From NCBI RefSeq assembly GCF_030272615.1, contig NC_081407.1, positions 148,923,744-148,987,743 of the forward strand: a stretch of 64,000 bases of DNA, read 5' to 3'. The DNA is from Cryptomeria japonica. Taxonomy: Eukaryota > Streptophyta > Pinopsida > Cupressales > Cupressaceae. Under the pieces are notes generated by a model. It made no database searches. It was not told where the DNA came from and worked only from the letters and a program-made list of their open reading frames with translations. Of this stretch, positions 1 to 13,033 are shown one piece after another; within the stretch, counting starts at the first letter, position 1; each line of letters begins with the position of its first letter. A program made the translations under genes and the position numbers.

Positions 1-713
1 TCATATAGGGTCCATGTCTGCATATAGGTCTAAAACAATAAAAAGTCCAAGTATGCAATGATATCGGATCAATAATGTACAAAGTCCCATCAATACAAAT
101 CAAATCAAGAATCATGACTGTCTCTCGAGCCTGTGGGTCTAACACCTGGATCACCTGCAGCATCTGCACTAGCATTATCATCCAATGGAATCATTCTTCA
201 CTTTAATATCTTCATCATTCATTCAACTATCATCTATCATGTCTTATATAGGATGTATATTTCCTGAAACCAGACATTTTGATCATCTATCATGTCTTAT
301 AAAGGATTTATCTTTCCCGAAACCAGACATTTTGATCATCTATCATGTCTTATACAGGATGTATCTTTCCTGAAACCAGACGTTTTGATCATCTTCTGTC
401 TTATACGGGATGTGTCCTTCCTGAAACCAGATTGGATCTCAATCCAATCAATCTTATCAATCCAATTCATCTAATCAATCTGCAATCTATCCACACATCT
501 ATCTTTCATATAACATTCTTCTTGTATTGAGAGATCATCCATGCCTTTAATGCACAAATGATCTCTCGAGGGGGCATCATCATCAAATCAATATCCAAAA
601 ATCAGTATCTGGGGCACACAATCAGGATTTATATCTCTGTCAGACACATTATCGAGACTTGATTTAATCTTTGAAACAATGTTGTCTTGACATCATTTCA
701 AAGAGGGGCAAAA
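1..713 (+). mobile_element. 3' internal end of an LTR retrotransposon
   Basis: This stretch ends in a purine-rich tract (about 700-713, AAAGAGGGGCAAAA) directly before a TGTATAC terminus, which is what an LTR retrotransposon looks like just upstream of its 3' LTR. No gag or pol coding can be read in it. The small open frames at 185-530 only follow the 53-bp tandem repeat. The 5' part of the element lies outside the window. That it is a Ty3-type element is an inference from the AT-rich LTR. Confidence 0.5.
231..436 (+). repeat. 53-bp tandem repeat, almost four copies
   Basis: Units start at 231, 284, 337 and 390, an exact 53-bp period. Each holds the pattern CATCTATCATGTCTTATA, then GGATGTATCTTTCC, then GAAACCAGAC. 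The last copy is partial and more diverged. It lies in the non-coding 3' part of the retroelement, where tandem arrays are common in plant LTR elements. Confidence 0.9.
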
Positions 714-1796
714 TGTATACACATAAAAATTGGCTATGAGCAATTAAATAAATATTTTATATTTATTTAATATTTATTTTTCTATTAAATAGTTAATTTG
801 AAAAGATTTATTTATTTAATTCATTTCATGTCTTTCTATTAATTAATTTAATTGAAATATTTTATTAAGTAACTCATCTATCCTATTCACCTAATTAATT
901 AAATATCTAATATTTAATTATTCCTCTAATCAATTAGTTAAATATCTAATATTTAATGATTATTCTTCTATCCTATAGTTTCAAATGTTAAATAATTTCT
1001 AAATTATTTAATCTCTTTTCCAACTCGCCTTCCATCTCCACTTCATCTTTCCTTTGCCAACTCATCAATCATGTGGCTAAAGATATTAATATTTCTTAAA
1101 TATTAATTCATCATTTATCTTCAACTTCCAAATTTAATGAAATATTGTGTACGTACACATATTTCTTAACCTTCTTCTATATTCTCTCCAACATCCCTAT
1201 ATCTTAGGAAGGACTTGAGTCCACTTGTCCTCTCATGCCTAAATCTTCTCCAACCATCCCTAGATTCCCTCGGTCAGCAACCCAGTCAAGGTGAGATGAG
1301 TGACACTTGTCTTCTCCTTCCCCCTTTCTCTCAACCTCCACCTTTGCTCACAACCATCCAAATCTGCATATCTGATCATGACCGTTGATCCAGGCCACAT
1401 CATCTTATCCTCCCAAAATTCTATAAAAGTGGGAGTTTGAGTTGAGAAAGAGATAGTCTTCGGAAGAGTTTTCAAGTTAACCATTTGTGAAAACTTATGC
1501 ATCTGCGAGTTTTAATCTTGAAGCAATTAGCATAATCATTTAGCATTACATATCATAGTATCAGTTAACAATCAGTTATCAGTCCATTCTTCATATGCCA
1601 TCTTGGAAGCTATCAATGCTTGTCTGAGAGCACATCATCTGCAACCAGGAACAATGGAGTTACAAAACAATGAGACTTAAATCATGAAGGTAAAAATAGT
1701 GTTTTTATTTTAATATTAATTTCATGTAGTTTCATTGGTTGAGTTTGGATTTCCTATAACATTTCCTTTGTATTTTGTGAAACTAACATGTTGCAG
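714..1796 (+). mobile_element. LTR (3') of the upstream LTR retrotransposon
   Basis: It starts with TGTATACACATAAA right after a polypurine tract. An AT-rich U3-like half (about 714-1400) is followed by a TATA-like CTATAAAAG at about 1421. The right end is uncertain: CATGTTGCA at about 1796 is the best candidate. No target duplication can be tested because the other end is outside the window. Confidence 0.5.
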
Positions 1797-2517
1797 GTAG
1801 TATTTTGATGATGAAATTCAAGTCGACACACTATCTTTCACAAGTTAGGACTTGATGGATTTAACAATAAATGCTATGTTTTTTTCAACAAGGATTTGGG
1901 GGTGGGGGGGGTTCAAAAGAAACTGAAAAAGGGGAAATGTTTAGAAGTTGTACACTACTCCTAAGATATCCAAGAGACGGTGTTGACTAAGGCAAAATTA
2001 ACCATACTTTGGTTCACCAAATTAAACAACTCAACATAGTAGGTGCAATCTTCAAAGGTTTGTGCTTGTAATTTTCATATCCAAAGTAAATACCATCAAT
2101 TCAAACAATATCTACTCAAATTGAAGTTAAGTATCCACAAAAACAAGTTTAGACTAACTTTGCATGATAAATAGAAATCATCTACTTATCAGCAGTGCGA
2201 GCAAATAAGTTTTACCTTTAACCAACACTTATCAAATCTTTTATCTCATCTAACAACATTAATCAAATTCTACTCTAACAATATATGTTCCAAAGATAAT
2301 AAGCACATAAGAAACTCTATTATTAGAGCAATTTCTTGCAACAATTTAACAAAAACCTCACTCTCTCCAAATGAGAGGAGAAAGTCTTATATAGGCACTA
2401 GAAAAGAAATGAATGACCAAGAAAAAATAGTGATTGAGGGTCCAGATTAAAGTATCATAACCCTAATTAGGGTTTCCAAAACCTAACAAGCTTGAGAAAA
2501 TAGAAACAAGACAAGTG
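1797..2517. other. Non-coding gap
   Basis: AT-rich DNA with no readable gene. A short palindrome CCCTAATTAGGG lies near 2461, just beyond the end of the minus-strand pseudogene. This could hold that gene's 3' flank, but nothing in the sequence proves it. Confidence 0.4.
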
Positions 2518-5201
2518 TCACTGGATGCTACTTTCAAGGAGGATGTGCCCACTTTCCTTTTTTGAGGCGGCAAATTCGATGAACTTGGATGCAAGAGGAC
2601 GAACCTCTTCCATGGTGACATGTGGCAAGATGCTAATTTTGTAGTCATTCATATCCAACTCATTAGAACATGTGGCCAAAGAGCCTTCCCAATCAGCAGC
2701 TTGTGCTAGAAAATTTTCATCAATGAACAAGAAGTTTGAAACCTTAGCCAAACTTTGCCTAGAATCGGTCCTGTGGAATTGAAGAAATTCTCCTGGATTT
2801 TGATCTTTAGATTTTCTGCATGCATATCTTTCTCTCGTACGACATCCTGCTTAAGCACCTTAGCAAACACGAGGAATATTTTACCTTGAATTCCTGAAAT
2901 GGCCCCTTCTACTTCAATGCACTTGGCCTCTATCTTCTTCAAGGATTCAGTTCTGGTAGTCAGGGTGAAATACCACATGTTGAAGTCATAAGCATCACCA
3001 GCTTGAATTACTCCTCCAACCAAATCCTATTTGGGAAGCCCCCTCATCTCCTTCAAGCATGGATTTATTTTGTTTTGGATGTTCTGAAGATCCTCCCAAG
3101 CCACAAACATGTCCTGGATCCTCTTTTAGAAAAGAGGATGTGGATTCATATGTTGACATCAAGTTCTCAACAAGTATGGAAGCTTGTTCTATTGTATCTG
3201 AGATCCACCCCTTAACCTCTCTGAAAGTAATTTTCACATCTTCATAGTCTTTTACAAACTCTTGTGGAAGAGTTGAGGGCGAAGAAACTACCTCTTCCTG
3301 AGCAATGGGATTCATCACTATTCATTTTTAGCTTTCAACCTTTTCTTCTTCTTAATCTCCTTATTTAGTCTCTCCTTGATGGTTTTGACAGAATCATCAA
3401 ATTCTTGAACTTATTGTATTTTACTAGTTCGGCCCAAATCAATGGTAGTTACTTCATATTCTTCAGGAGTAATATCCTCATGTGTCTTGTCCACCTTTGG
3501 AACCACCACTTGAATGGACCTGAATCCTGCATTATTTCTTTGAATCAACAAAAATTTCTTAGTTGGTTTTCTTTCCACTATCCTATTTAATTTAGCCAAA
3601 AGTCCTACGGTATCTTCTTCTTGGTGTACCTTTACGAGTGGCTTGCCTTTCATTCTATCCCTCAACCAATCAGGAATGGTTGATTGCTCCATACCATCAT
3701 AATCAAGATCATCCTCTATTCCCTTGAGGGCTGAAATTATGCCATCCAAAAATTCTCCTCCAAGCTTAGTGTTCTCCAACTCTACAACTTCAAGGCGAAT
3801 GGGTTCTAAAATTTGCTCCTCGAAGATAGGAGAAGGAATTCCTATGTCATTCTCTGGTTCATTCTCATCCATCGAAGGCCTATTTGGAGTTGTGGATGAG
3901 GCGTTGATAGTAGACTGAGCCTGATTTGGCTTATGTAGTTTGTTTGCAATTTCCTCATCAACAACCGTCTTCCCTCTTGCATTGGCTAAACTCCCAACTG
4001 TTTCTTTCTTTTTCTTGAACCCACACTTTCAAGGCCCTTGGGATTATTGGACATCTCACCATGATTTGAAGAAAAAGATTCGTCAACTCCCATGAAATCA
4101 TATGTGAGGGACACCCTCATTGCTTTGAGCTCATTGGTTCTTTGGGCAGCCCACCATTTTGAATACTCAAACACTGGCCTCATCAAATCACCTAAGTTGT
4201 CCCTTTTAGAATTTGACCAATCTACTAAAGGAAGAGGCTCATCCCTTAAATTTGCATAATATGGTTTCTCATATTCAACATCCTCCTCAATCTGATCAGC
4301 CACCCAGAAAAATTCAGATGGCCGAATCAAACTAAGTGGTATCCTGGACAATATCCTTTTCCTAACTTCAAAAGTGTCTATAGCATTGGTCCAATACTGT
4401 GTTCATATTTTATTCCATTCACTAATCCCATACAATAGAAGGGATCAAAGTAGGCCCTCGACTGAAATTAGATAAATGGATAACATTGAATTTATTTATT
4501 TGCATGTGCTGCAACCTAAGAAGACGGGCAAGATTCTAACATTTTCACAACACTGAGAAGAAAGGAAGCTCCTGTCTTCTATTTAACTCTTTGCACACTC
4601 ATGAAAGTATCAAGTTGCCTTAGGACTTCTAGAAAAACCATATTATTTGTGGGATACTTGGATTCGTAAATATGTGAATCTAGGCTATTAGATATACCAA
4701 TATCCAAATGGATTGATCAACTCCTTGGATTCCTAAGATAATCTTTGGTGTGTGCCTCCTTTTAGGATCCTGGTAATGTACATGAGGAAGGCATCATTGA
4801 CCCTTTTGAAATAATACTTCTCTAAGTGTAATTGCAGGTAGCAATCATACATGCTGAATTGGTTCTCTTTGTTTCCCACCATTCCTCTACAAACCAAGCC
4901 CTTGTATCCGTAGGTTCTTGCTAGTGAATAAATAAGGTAAGACTTCATGTAAAATGTCCTTGTCTTCTCCAAATTTCTAAGCTAATCATCAAGGTTGTCG
5001 TTGATAATTCTGGCCTAATTTATCATTTTAACACCATCGGTAATCTCATGGATGAAATAATACATCCAAGGCTCGAAACGTGCACCTTGTTGGTTGCCCA
5101 TGACTCTATTTAATAACACAATGAGGTCTCCACAATCCTCTTTAAAATATGGCCTGAGGAGCCTCTTAGGCATCTTTCCCACATGTTGCCTTGGTTTTTC
5201 C
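2518..5201 (-). pseudogene. Unrecognised long protein gene, C-terminal part, decayed
   Basis: Reading on the minus strand from 5201 down, broken open segments follow one another in a consistent order: 5201-5015, 4972-4733, 4351-3986, 3872-3411, 3318-2995, 3023-2706 and 2751-2518. They are separated by single stops and frame changes, not by long gaps. The first segments are rich in aromatic and basic residues (PWMYYFIHEI, then RTFYMKSYLIYSLAR). The middle has a VDWSNSKRDNL stretch and a KWWAAQ motif. The last two segments look helical and charged, as in a coiled coil. I do not recognise the family and give no function. Its N-terminal part is at 15536-16010, beyond a nested insertion. It could be a host gene or an accessory ORF of a large retroelement. 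Confidence 0.6.
5197..5201. repeat. Target-site duplication TTTCC, left copy
   Basis: TTTCC here is matched by TTTCC at 15536-15540. The DNA between begins TGTAGTGTT and ends GTGTTACA. Removing the insert and one copy rejoins the minus-strand reading frame of the broken gene without loss of a base, which is independent support. Confidence 0.85.
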
Positions 5202-5239
5202 TGTAGTGTTCCTCCTCGACTTATCTTTTGATTCATTCA

Positions 5240-7962
5240 TGGATAGACTTATTTAGACCCTTATATATGATGTTTTGATTTATGATTATGAATCTATTGG
5301 CATCTCACATGTTATTTTCATGATGATAAACATTTGTATGGACATATGATGTATAATGACTCATGTGGATGATGATATCTATCTTTGATTATTATGATGA
5401 TGGATTCATATTTGATGATCTCTATATGCACTTGTTATCTAGATGGATTATATTGCTCATGAGATTTCGATGATATTGTGATTAAGCTAACCCTATTTTA
5501 TGATCGTGATGATTGAGTAGATGTTAAGTGATTGTGAATGTCTTCTTGCGTCTTCGTGATACGGACGATATCATATGACTCAATGTGAGCAGGATATGGT
5601 GTTGTGATTCTCTATGACTTGCATGTCTTATGATATATTATTGTATATGTCGTATTGTGGTTATCGGTGGTTGCAGGATTACATCGACTCCACCTGGTTT
5701 CACAGGTCTGAGCGTGTCTTTATCCCAATGGCAAATTGATGGAGATAGCATGAGTTCCCTCTACACACTCTAGGCTTAAGTTGTCATCCCTTGTTAGTCA
5801 CTTGTCTAACTGTGAGTTGTCGTGCTAGCATATCGAGTTGTGGTCATTTTGTGGCATTGTGAGTATTTAGTTATTTATTTAATTAATGTTTGATTAATAT
5901 AGTTTATTAATGTTAATTTAATCTATTATATAGTTTGGTTATTTAAATATTATTGAGTGATTTATTATTATTTGATTAATGTCTTGTGGATTTAAAAGTT
6001 TATATTTATTGATTTTATTATTTATTTGGTTTATTGATTTATTGTTTAATTAATTAATTGTTATTTATTTATTGTTTAATTGATTATTTGTTATTTATTG
6101 TTTAGTTATTTATGGCTTTTATTTTATTATGGTTTTGTTTATATTTGTGGCTTTATATTATATTTGAGGCTTTTTATTTATTAATTGCCCTTGGTTTATT
6201 TATTGGTGGACTTTAGTTTATTTATTCATTTGATTTTGTATTATTATACAATATCTCTTGTTACTACATGTGGTTAAATAAATATTATATAATGTACCTA
6301 TCCTTTATGATTATTGACTAAATAGCCTTGGAAAATTAAAATATTGTATTTGGGCAAGGTAGGTAGATTATAATTTATTTTGGAATATTTTTATTGGCTA
6401 GATTTTGGCTATAGTTTGAATGCAATATTTATTTAATCGGCTGCCTATGCATTTTGTTGGGTTAGCATTTATGGAGTTTCTTTTGCATTTTGATTTCTTC
6501 GATGGAGATTTGGAGTTGAATTTTTTCTTGGCCTTGCTTGGATTTGGATTGTGGATTGCACTTCATCCGCTTCTTTTGCCATTACATAGATTTTTCCAAG
6601 TTGGTAGAGTTTCCTTCTCTCTCTGCAATTTAATTTCCGTAAAGATTGTCTTCCTTGTGTTTACAGAAAGATTGTATGTGGGGAAAGATTTATATATATG
6701 CATAGTTTTATAGTTTATAGCTTAAGGTTGGGAGAAGTGTGTGTGTGTGTATGTACATGCAGCTATTGGATTCCATTGTCTGAGTATTGTCATGTATGGT
6801 TCCGACATTGTGCTCTGTGTGCTTGTACATTTCTTTGGTGATTCTAAACTATATGCTTATGTACGAGTTGGTTTTGAAATGTGATGACTTTGTATCAATC
6901 CTTTACTTGTGAAATTGGGAGAGTTTGTCATTTCATTGCTCAGTGATTTTAATGTTGGGTTGACTCTGCTGGAAGTTCTCATATGGGAACTTCAATTTAT
7001 ACTATGTATTGGTTTCATTTTGGGTTTAGTGTATCCCTTGATCTCTATTTGTTATGGGGTCCCTAATAGATGTGATATTGATCTCGTCTATAGCCTCTGT
7101 GAATTAACCTTCCTTGTCGCATTTTTCCATTCCGTCTCTATGTTGTTCTGATTGAATGCGCTATTGTTTCTTGTTTATCGAAAGCATTGTTTTGTCTAAT
7201 GAATGTGCTAATGGTCTATATATATGCACTGAAACTTATTGCAAAGATGTTGTATGACCTGACAAAAATGCTATAGTGCTATGTATAAGTGCTAAACTAA
7301 TTAACGAATGCATTGTTCTGTTTGGTGAATGCGTGATTCTGCTTTGTAACTATGTTTTGTTGGTTTTCGGCAATCTGGGTTGATTTCCTTAGTTTTGTCT
7401 TTGTACCAGAGTCTTGAGATGATGTTTTCTGAGATTTTCTAGTGTTGTATATGTTCATATTTGTTTATTTTATTGCATTTGTGCTCCGACAAGTTGATTG
7501 AGCTTTATCGTAGAGGATGTTTTGCTACTCCAACAAGTTGATATGCCTTGTTGTTGAGGTTATGTTCATGATTTGCTCCAGTGGGTTGATGAGCCTCGTT
7601 GTTGAGGGTTTATTTTTATATATGGTTGATTTGGATGATTTTATGCACTATATTTGGCTACTTGTTGTATGAGATCTTATTGAGGCTCTTGATTATATAT
7701 ATTGACATTGTTGGCTTCTCTGCAATTGGATTGCATTGCTAATTGGTTTTGCCATATGGATTCTTTATTGATGTTGCATTAGAGCCTCCTTGTGATTTGT
7801 TGCTACATTCCCTTGAGGTCTTGGATCATGGTTAGGGGGAGTGGGCTTTCATGTGATGATCAGGGTCATGAGAAATAGGCTACTAGGAGGTTCTTGGTAA
7901 AGATGCTTAGAGTCTAGATCACTAGGGCACATTGAAAGTTTTTTTTGATTTAAACAAGTGAT
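5240..7962. other. Left non-coding half of the outer element
   Basis: AT-rich sequence with runs of TTTATTTATT at 5880-6250 and a short GTGTGTGTGTGT tract near 6740. A three-fold degenerate repeat of about 45-50 bp lies at about 7482-7610, with cores CTCCGACAAGTTGAT, CTCCAACAAGTTGAT and CTCCAGTGGGTTGAT. Open frames at 6420-6713 and 6909-7151 are hydrophobic and match no family I know. I read no gene here. Confidence 0.5.
7958..7962. repeat. Target-site duplication GTGAT, left copy
   Basis: GTGAT precedes the 5' LTR and is repeated exactly at 14128-14132 after the 3' LTR. It marks the copia insertion inside the outer element. Confidence 0.95.
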
Positions 7963-8806
7963 TGTTGATTGTAATTAGGTAGGAGGGGCAGATTCCAATT
8001 GCCTTAGGCAACATTGGAATCTACCCAAAGGGTTGGCCCCTCTTTAACGTGTAGGGTTGGGCCCTCACCCACATGTCGATTCCTAATCTAAACCCTCACG
8101 CCACACTAAGGAAACGTGTTCATTATAAATAGGGTCGACCTTATAATCAAAAGGCAATTCACGCAAAGGAAAAGATTAATAATTAATGTCAAAGCTGACC
8201 TAACTAGATCCCTCACCTCATATAAATAAAGGTCAACTTGACTTCATTTACACAATCACATCTATTCTCTCACACATGTGAATCTGATCTAAAGGACAAC
8301 GAACTTGAATCTGAAGGACAACAAACTTGAATCTGAAGGACAACGAACTTAGTCTTCTATCTGCTAGGCATAAAGCGATATGCCAATTGAAGGACCTGTT
8401 GTTCTAAACTTGATTACACTCATCAGCTGGAGACATACAAGTCATTTCAAGATCAAATCCTTGGTTGTTGATTGATACAACAAAAGGGCAGATCCGAAAC
8501 TGGTGAAGGGGCAGATCTGAAAACACTTGAAGATGCCATTAGCCCTAAGAGTAAAACAGATAAGTATTGTAATTAGATTACTACTCATAATCCATAATCA
8601 AATCTGAGGATCTTTTCTGGATGGGTTTTTCCTCCTAGGAGGTTTTCCCAGGGTACTTGTGTGTTGTGTGTTCATTTTGTTCATTTCTCTACTTTTGTTT
8701 AATTCTGGAAATTCCTAAACACTAACAACAATTAATAGTAATCTGGAAATTAAAGATAAATTCTATTTTCTGAGTATTGTACTAATCTAAAGGACTAAAA
8801 TCAACA
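7963..8806 (+). repeat. 5' LTR of copia element 1
   Basis: 844 bp, ends TGTTGATT and ATCAACA. Compared with the 3' LTR it lacks about 39 bp after GCATAAAGCGAT (near 8372) and has scattered substitutions. A TATAAATA-type motif occurs near 8220 (CATATAAATAAAGG), and a second candidate TATAAATAG near 8125. Confidence 0.95.
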
Positions 8807-8819
8807 TGGTATCAGAGCT
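8807..8819 (+). promoter_or_regulatory. Primer binding site (initiator Met tRNA type)
   Basis: TGGTATCAGAGCT follows the 5' LTR directly. This is the complement of the plant initiator methionine tRNA 3' end that primes minus-strand synthesis in most plant copia elements. Confidence 0.95.
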
Positions 8820-8899
8820 ATAGGCTAGATCAACTTTCAGATTTCAGAATTTAGCACTCTTTTATTTCCAGATTGTTGTCTCATTCACAGGTCAGGTCA

Positions 8900-9747
8900 A
8901 TGGGGCTGAAAGTTGAAGATAGGCTTGATGGAAATCTCAATTTTACTGCATGGAAGGTTCCAATCATGGTTGCTCTAGAGGAAAAAGATCTTCTTCACTT
9001 CATAGAAGCGAAAGAGATAACTGAACCTATGGATGCAACTGAGCTAGAACAATTCAAAAGGGATGTTGTCAAGGCCAGAAAGCTCCTTATTGATTTAGTT
9101 AAAGACCACCTAGTCACCTCCATTGCCTCATTCACTACTGCAAGAGAAATATTCAGTCATCTACAAGGTACTTATGAAATTAACAATCTCAGTAGGGCAA
9201 TTACTTTAAGGCGACAATTACATAATATCAAAATGTCAAAAGAAGATTTTGTTGTCTTATTTTATGAGGATTTCAGAACTAAAGAAGCAACTAGGTACAA
9301 TTGGACATAACATGGAAGACAAGGATCTTGTTATGATTGCTCTAAATGCTCTATCACACTCATGGGAGTCCTTTATTCAAACCATTAGTGGTAAAACTGA
9401 GTTACCTACCCTTGATTGCCTTAAGAATGATTGCATTCAAGAAGAGTCGTGTCTTATCACAAGGGGGCAACTCAAAATTCCTCATGTAGATGATCAACAC
9501 ATGCTTGCAACCCAATGCAAGAAAGGTGGAAATTGAAAGAAGTATTATCCCAAGAGGAATAGAGATTTCAAAGCACCTAGTTACTAACAACATTCTTGGA
9601 AGAAGTCAAGAGATATCTCTCATGTTCGATGTTTCAGATGTGACAAATTTGGTCACTATGCTAGAGAATGTCAAAATAATCCTACGCAAAGAGAAGCCAA
9701 CCTAAATGAAGTCTCAGAACAAAATGATGACTTCTTATTCATCTTTG
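8900..9747 (+). pseudogene. copia element 1 gag
   Basis: An ATG at 8900 opens a gag-like frame with FTAWKVPI near the start. The frame shifts at about 9265-9290 and the gag reading resumes in the next frame (GTIGHNMEDKDLV). A TGA at 9534-9536 and a TAA at 9585-9587 interrupt it. A CX2CX4HX4C zinc knuckle (CFRCDKFGHYAREC) then lies at 9630-9671 in the same frame as the protease. The product would package the element RNA into virus-like particles. As it stands no full gag can be made. The zinc knuckle is complete in all four ligands. Confidence 0.9.
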
Positions 9748-9749
9748 CC

Positions 9750-12700
9750 TTGTCAAGCAGCATACCTACAGACAGTAACACATGGCTGATTGACAATGGT
9801 GCTTCCAGACACATCACAGGCTATCGTGATCACCTTTTAGACTTAGTAGAAAAGGATACCAGTCTTCATGTGGTAATTGGTGAAGATGCTCGATATTCGA
9901 TAAGAGGTTTTGGCACTACTTCTTTAAATTTAGACTCTGGTATTTCCATTTCTTCTCTAGAAGATAAAGGTTATCAAATTGCATTCTCTGGGGGAAAAGT
10001 ACTTGCTTGGCCTAAGAAATCTAGTTTTAAATCTGCTCATGTAATTGGTAATAGATATGATAGTTATATAAGCTCTCTACTAACCCTGTTCAAGCCCTCA
10101 TTAATGAGGCTCTCGAATCCTGTGAGCTATGGCATAGAATACTTGGACACTTACACTATCAAGCACTTCCCTCCCTTGGAAAGCTAGTCAAAGGTATGCC
10201 TAAACTCAGTCAAATTCATGATGATACATGCAAACGTTGTGCTATAGGTAAAAATGTTAAAAGCCCTTTTCATAAAAGTGAAAGTAGAGCTAAAGATAAA
10301 CTAGAACTTGTTCACTCTGATTTATGTGGTCTTATGTCTATAGCATCTCCTAGTGGATTTCTTTATTACGTAATCTTCATAGATGATTTCTCTAGGAAAA
10401 CTTGGATCTACTTCTTGAAATCTAAAGAATTTGATGAAGTCTTACGTAGATTTAAAGAGTTTAAGGCATTGGCTGAAAACACTTCTGGTAAAAGAATTAA
10501 ATGTTTAAGATCTGACAATGGAGGTGAGTATACATCCAGTAGCTTTCATGATTTTTGTGTTGAGATAGGAATCAAGAGGGAGTTTTGTGTTCCATACAAT
10601 CCTCAGCAAAACAGAGTTGTTGAAAGGAAGAATAAAACTATTGTTGAGGTTGCAAAGGCTATGATTCATGATCAAGATTTGCAGACCTTTCTATGGGCTG
10701 GGGCTTCTAGAATAGCGGTATATATTCATAATAGATGTCCTCACCGCGTTCTAAAGAATATGACTCATGAAGAAGCCTTCATAGGATCCAAACCTAACAT
10801 CGGTCACCTAAGAATTTTTGGAAGTCCTGTTTATGTCCATGTGCCCAAGGAAAAGCGAACCAAGTTGGAGCCCTCCGGGAAGAAAGGCATGCTAGTTGGA
10901 TACAGTGAATTCTCCAAGGCCTTCAGGATCTATATTCTAGATCAAAGGTATGTTGAGGTAAGTAGGGATGTTACTTTTGAAGAAGATATTGCCTTTAAGA
11001 AATCAAAAGGTCATTCTGCTATTGATGAAGTTAATGACAATCAAGATACGAATGTTGATACTAACCCTGAGATTCAGAGGGAGCCCGTTGAACCTCCATC
11101 TCAAGAAAAGAATAATGATCCACCAGAGCCTATGAATCCCACTGATATACCTAGTGACATTGTTGTTAGCAAGAAGAGGCCACTTTGGGTAAGAAACACC
11201 ATTCAAGAAGCTGAAAGATTTGCAGCTCCCAGTGACACTTTCTGAGAAACCAAGAGACCACAAATATTCTCCAACTACATTGCATTAATGTGCAATCTCA
11301 TTGAGTCTGAACCTTGCAATGTTGAAGAAGCCTTGAACCATCATGCTTGGAAGTTTGCTATGGATGAAGAGTATCAGTCAATCATCAAGAATGATGTTTG
11401 GGACATTGTGCTTAGACCCAAAGGTAAATCGGTTGTTTCCTCTAAATGGTTATTCAAAATTAAACATAATGTTGATGGTAGTATTGAAAAATATAAAGCT
11501 AGATTTGTAGCTCGTGGTTTTTTTCAAAAGGAAGACATAGACTATGAAGAAACATTTGTTCATGCTACTAGATATACCTCTATTAGAACTATAATAGCTA
11601 TTGCTACAACTAGAGGTTGGAAGCTACATCAAATGGATGTTAAGATTGTCTTCCTTAATGGTGTCATTGAGGAAGAAGTCTTTATTGAACAAGCTGAGGC
11701 TTATGAGATTTGGGATAGAGAAACTCATGTGTGTAGATTGAAGAAAGCTCTATATGGCCTCAAACAGGCCCCTCGTGCTTGGTATGAAAGAATTGATAAG
11801 TACTTGTTAAGTTTAGGATTTTGTAAAAATGATGTTGACTCTAACATCTACTTTAAGATATCTAATGATGAAATGCTAATTCTAGTTCTATATGTGGATG
11901 ATTTATTTCTTATTGGTAAAGATGAACTTATCATTAGATGTAAGAAAGAACTAGCTTCAGAATTTGAAATGAAGGACTTAGGTCTAATGCATTATTTTCT
12001 AGGTCTAGAAGTATGGTAAAGATCTAACAAAAAATTTCTAAGTCAAGGAAAGTGTACTATTGATATTTTGAAAAGATTTAGAATGATCGATTGTAAACCT
12101 ATGTCTACTCCTATGGAATCTAACTTAAAGAAGTTAAGTGTTTCTACAGCTAACTCTGATTTTGCAAATCCATCGGAGTACAGTCTATTGATTGGATCAT
12201 TGATGTATCTAGTTAACACTAGACCAGACACATGCTATGCAGTAAATGCTCTTAGCCAGTTCATGAGCATGCCCAAACATGTTCATCTTGTTGCACCCAA
12301 GCACATCTTAAGATACTTGCGAGGCATAGTTGGTTATGGGCTGAAGTATCCACTTAACACTTCAATAACTTTGGAAGGTTATTCAGATTCAGATTGGGCT
12401 GGAAGTGTCAAAGACAGGAAAAACACTTCTGGCATTTGTTTCAGCTTAGGATCCGCATTGATCTCTTGGGCTTGCAGAAAACAATCCTCGGTTGCACTAA
12501 GTACTGTTGAAGCTGAGTATATTGCTGCAAGTGTTGCTTCTAGAGAAGCAGTGTGGCTTCGTAAGCTTCTTGCTGGGTTGTTTGGACAAACTTTGGAACC
12601 TACAGTTATTCATTGTGATAATCAGATTTGTATCAAAATGTTCGTCAATCCAGTGTTTCATGACTGGTCAAAACATGTGGAAACTCATTATCATTTCATT

Positions 12701-12871
12701 CGAGATATGGTGCATATAGGCGCCATTCAGCTGAAGTATGTCAGCATTGATGAGAAGGTTGCAAATATTCTTACCAAGCCTCTGTCCAAAGTGAAGTTTG
12801 TGTACTTCAGAGATAGACTCGGTGTTTTGGAAAATGAAACCCTGATTGAGAGGGAGTCTCAACCTCAGTGA
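9750..12871 (+). pseudogene. copia element 1 pol (protease, integrase, RT, RNase H)
   Basis: The protease active site is DNGA with Asp at 9792-9794. A frame change at about 10075-10090 leads into the integrase zinc finger (HRILGHLH, then CKRCAIGK). The integrase core has Asp at 10319 and 10514 and Glu at 10622, giving the D-D(35)E spacing. The usual G in the QQNGVVERK motif is R here (QQNRVVERK). The RT carries LVLYVDDLF with the Asp pair at 11897-11902. RNase H (YSDSDWAGSVKDRK, later CDNQ) ends at 12871. In-frame stops fall at 11243-11245 and 12017-12019, the second between RT and RNase H. Domain order places it in Ty1/copia; I do not assign a named lineage. Confidence 0.95.
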
Positions 12872-12890
12872 TACATTGTGTTGTATCAAA

Positions 12891-13022
12891 CCACCCTCTG
12901 TGGACAATGTAAGGTGGTATTGTAATCTTCTCAGGGAGAAGAGTAATTGTTAACCATCCTCTGCGGGCAATGTAAGATGGTAGAAAAGATCCTCTCCACC
13001 CTCTGCGGGCAATGTAAGGTGG
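12891..13022 (+). repeat. Three 27-bp hairpin repeats before the 3' LTR
   Basis: Copies lie at 12891-12917, 12954-12980 and 12996-13022, each with the form CCACC or CCATC, then CTCTGCGGGCAATGTAA, then GGTGG or GATGG. The ends pair as a 5-bp stem, and the stem change CCACC to CCATC is matched by GGTGG to GATGG, so pairing is kept. Confidence 0.85.
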
Positions 13023-13033
13023 ATCCAGTCTAT

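Noticed and set aside
6420-7151. Hydrophobic frames in the outer element
   Set aside because: Thymine-rich DNA yields Phe/Leu runs by chance; no motif or conservation.
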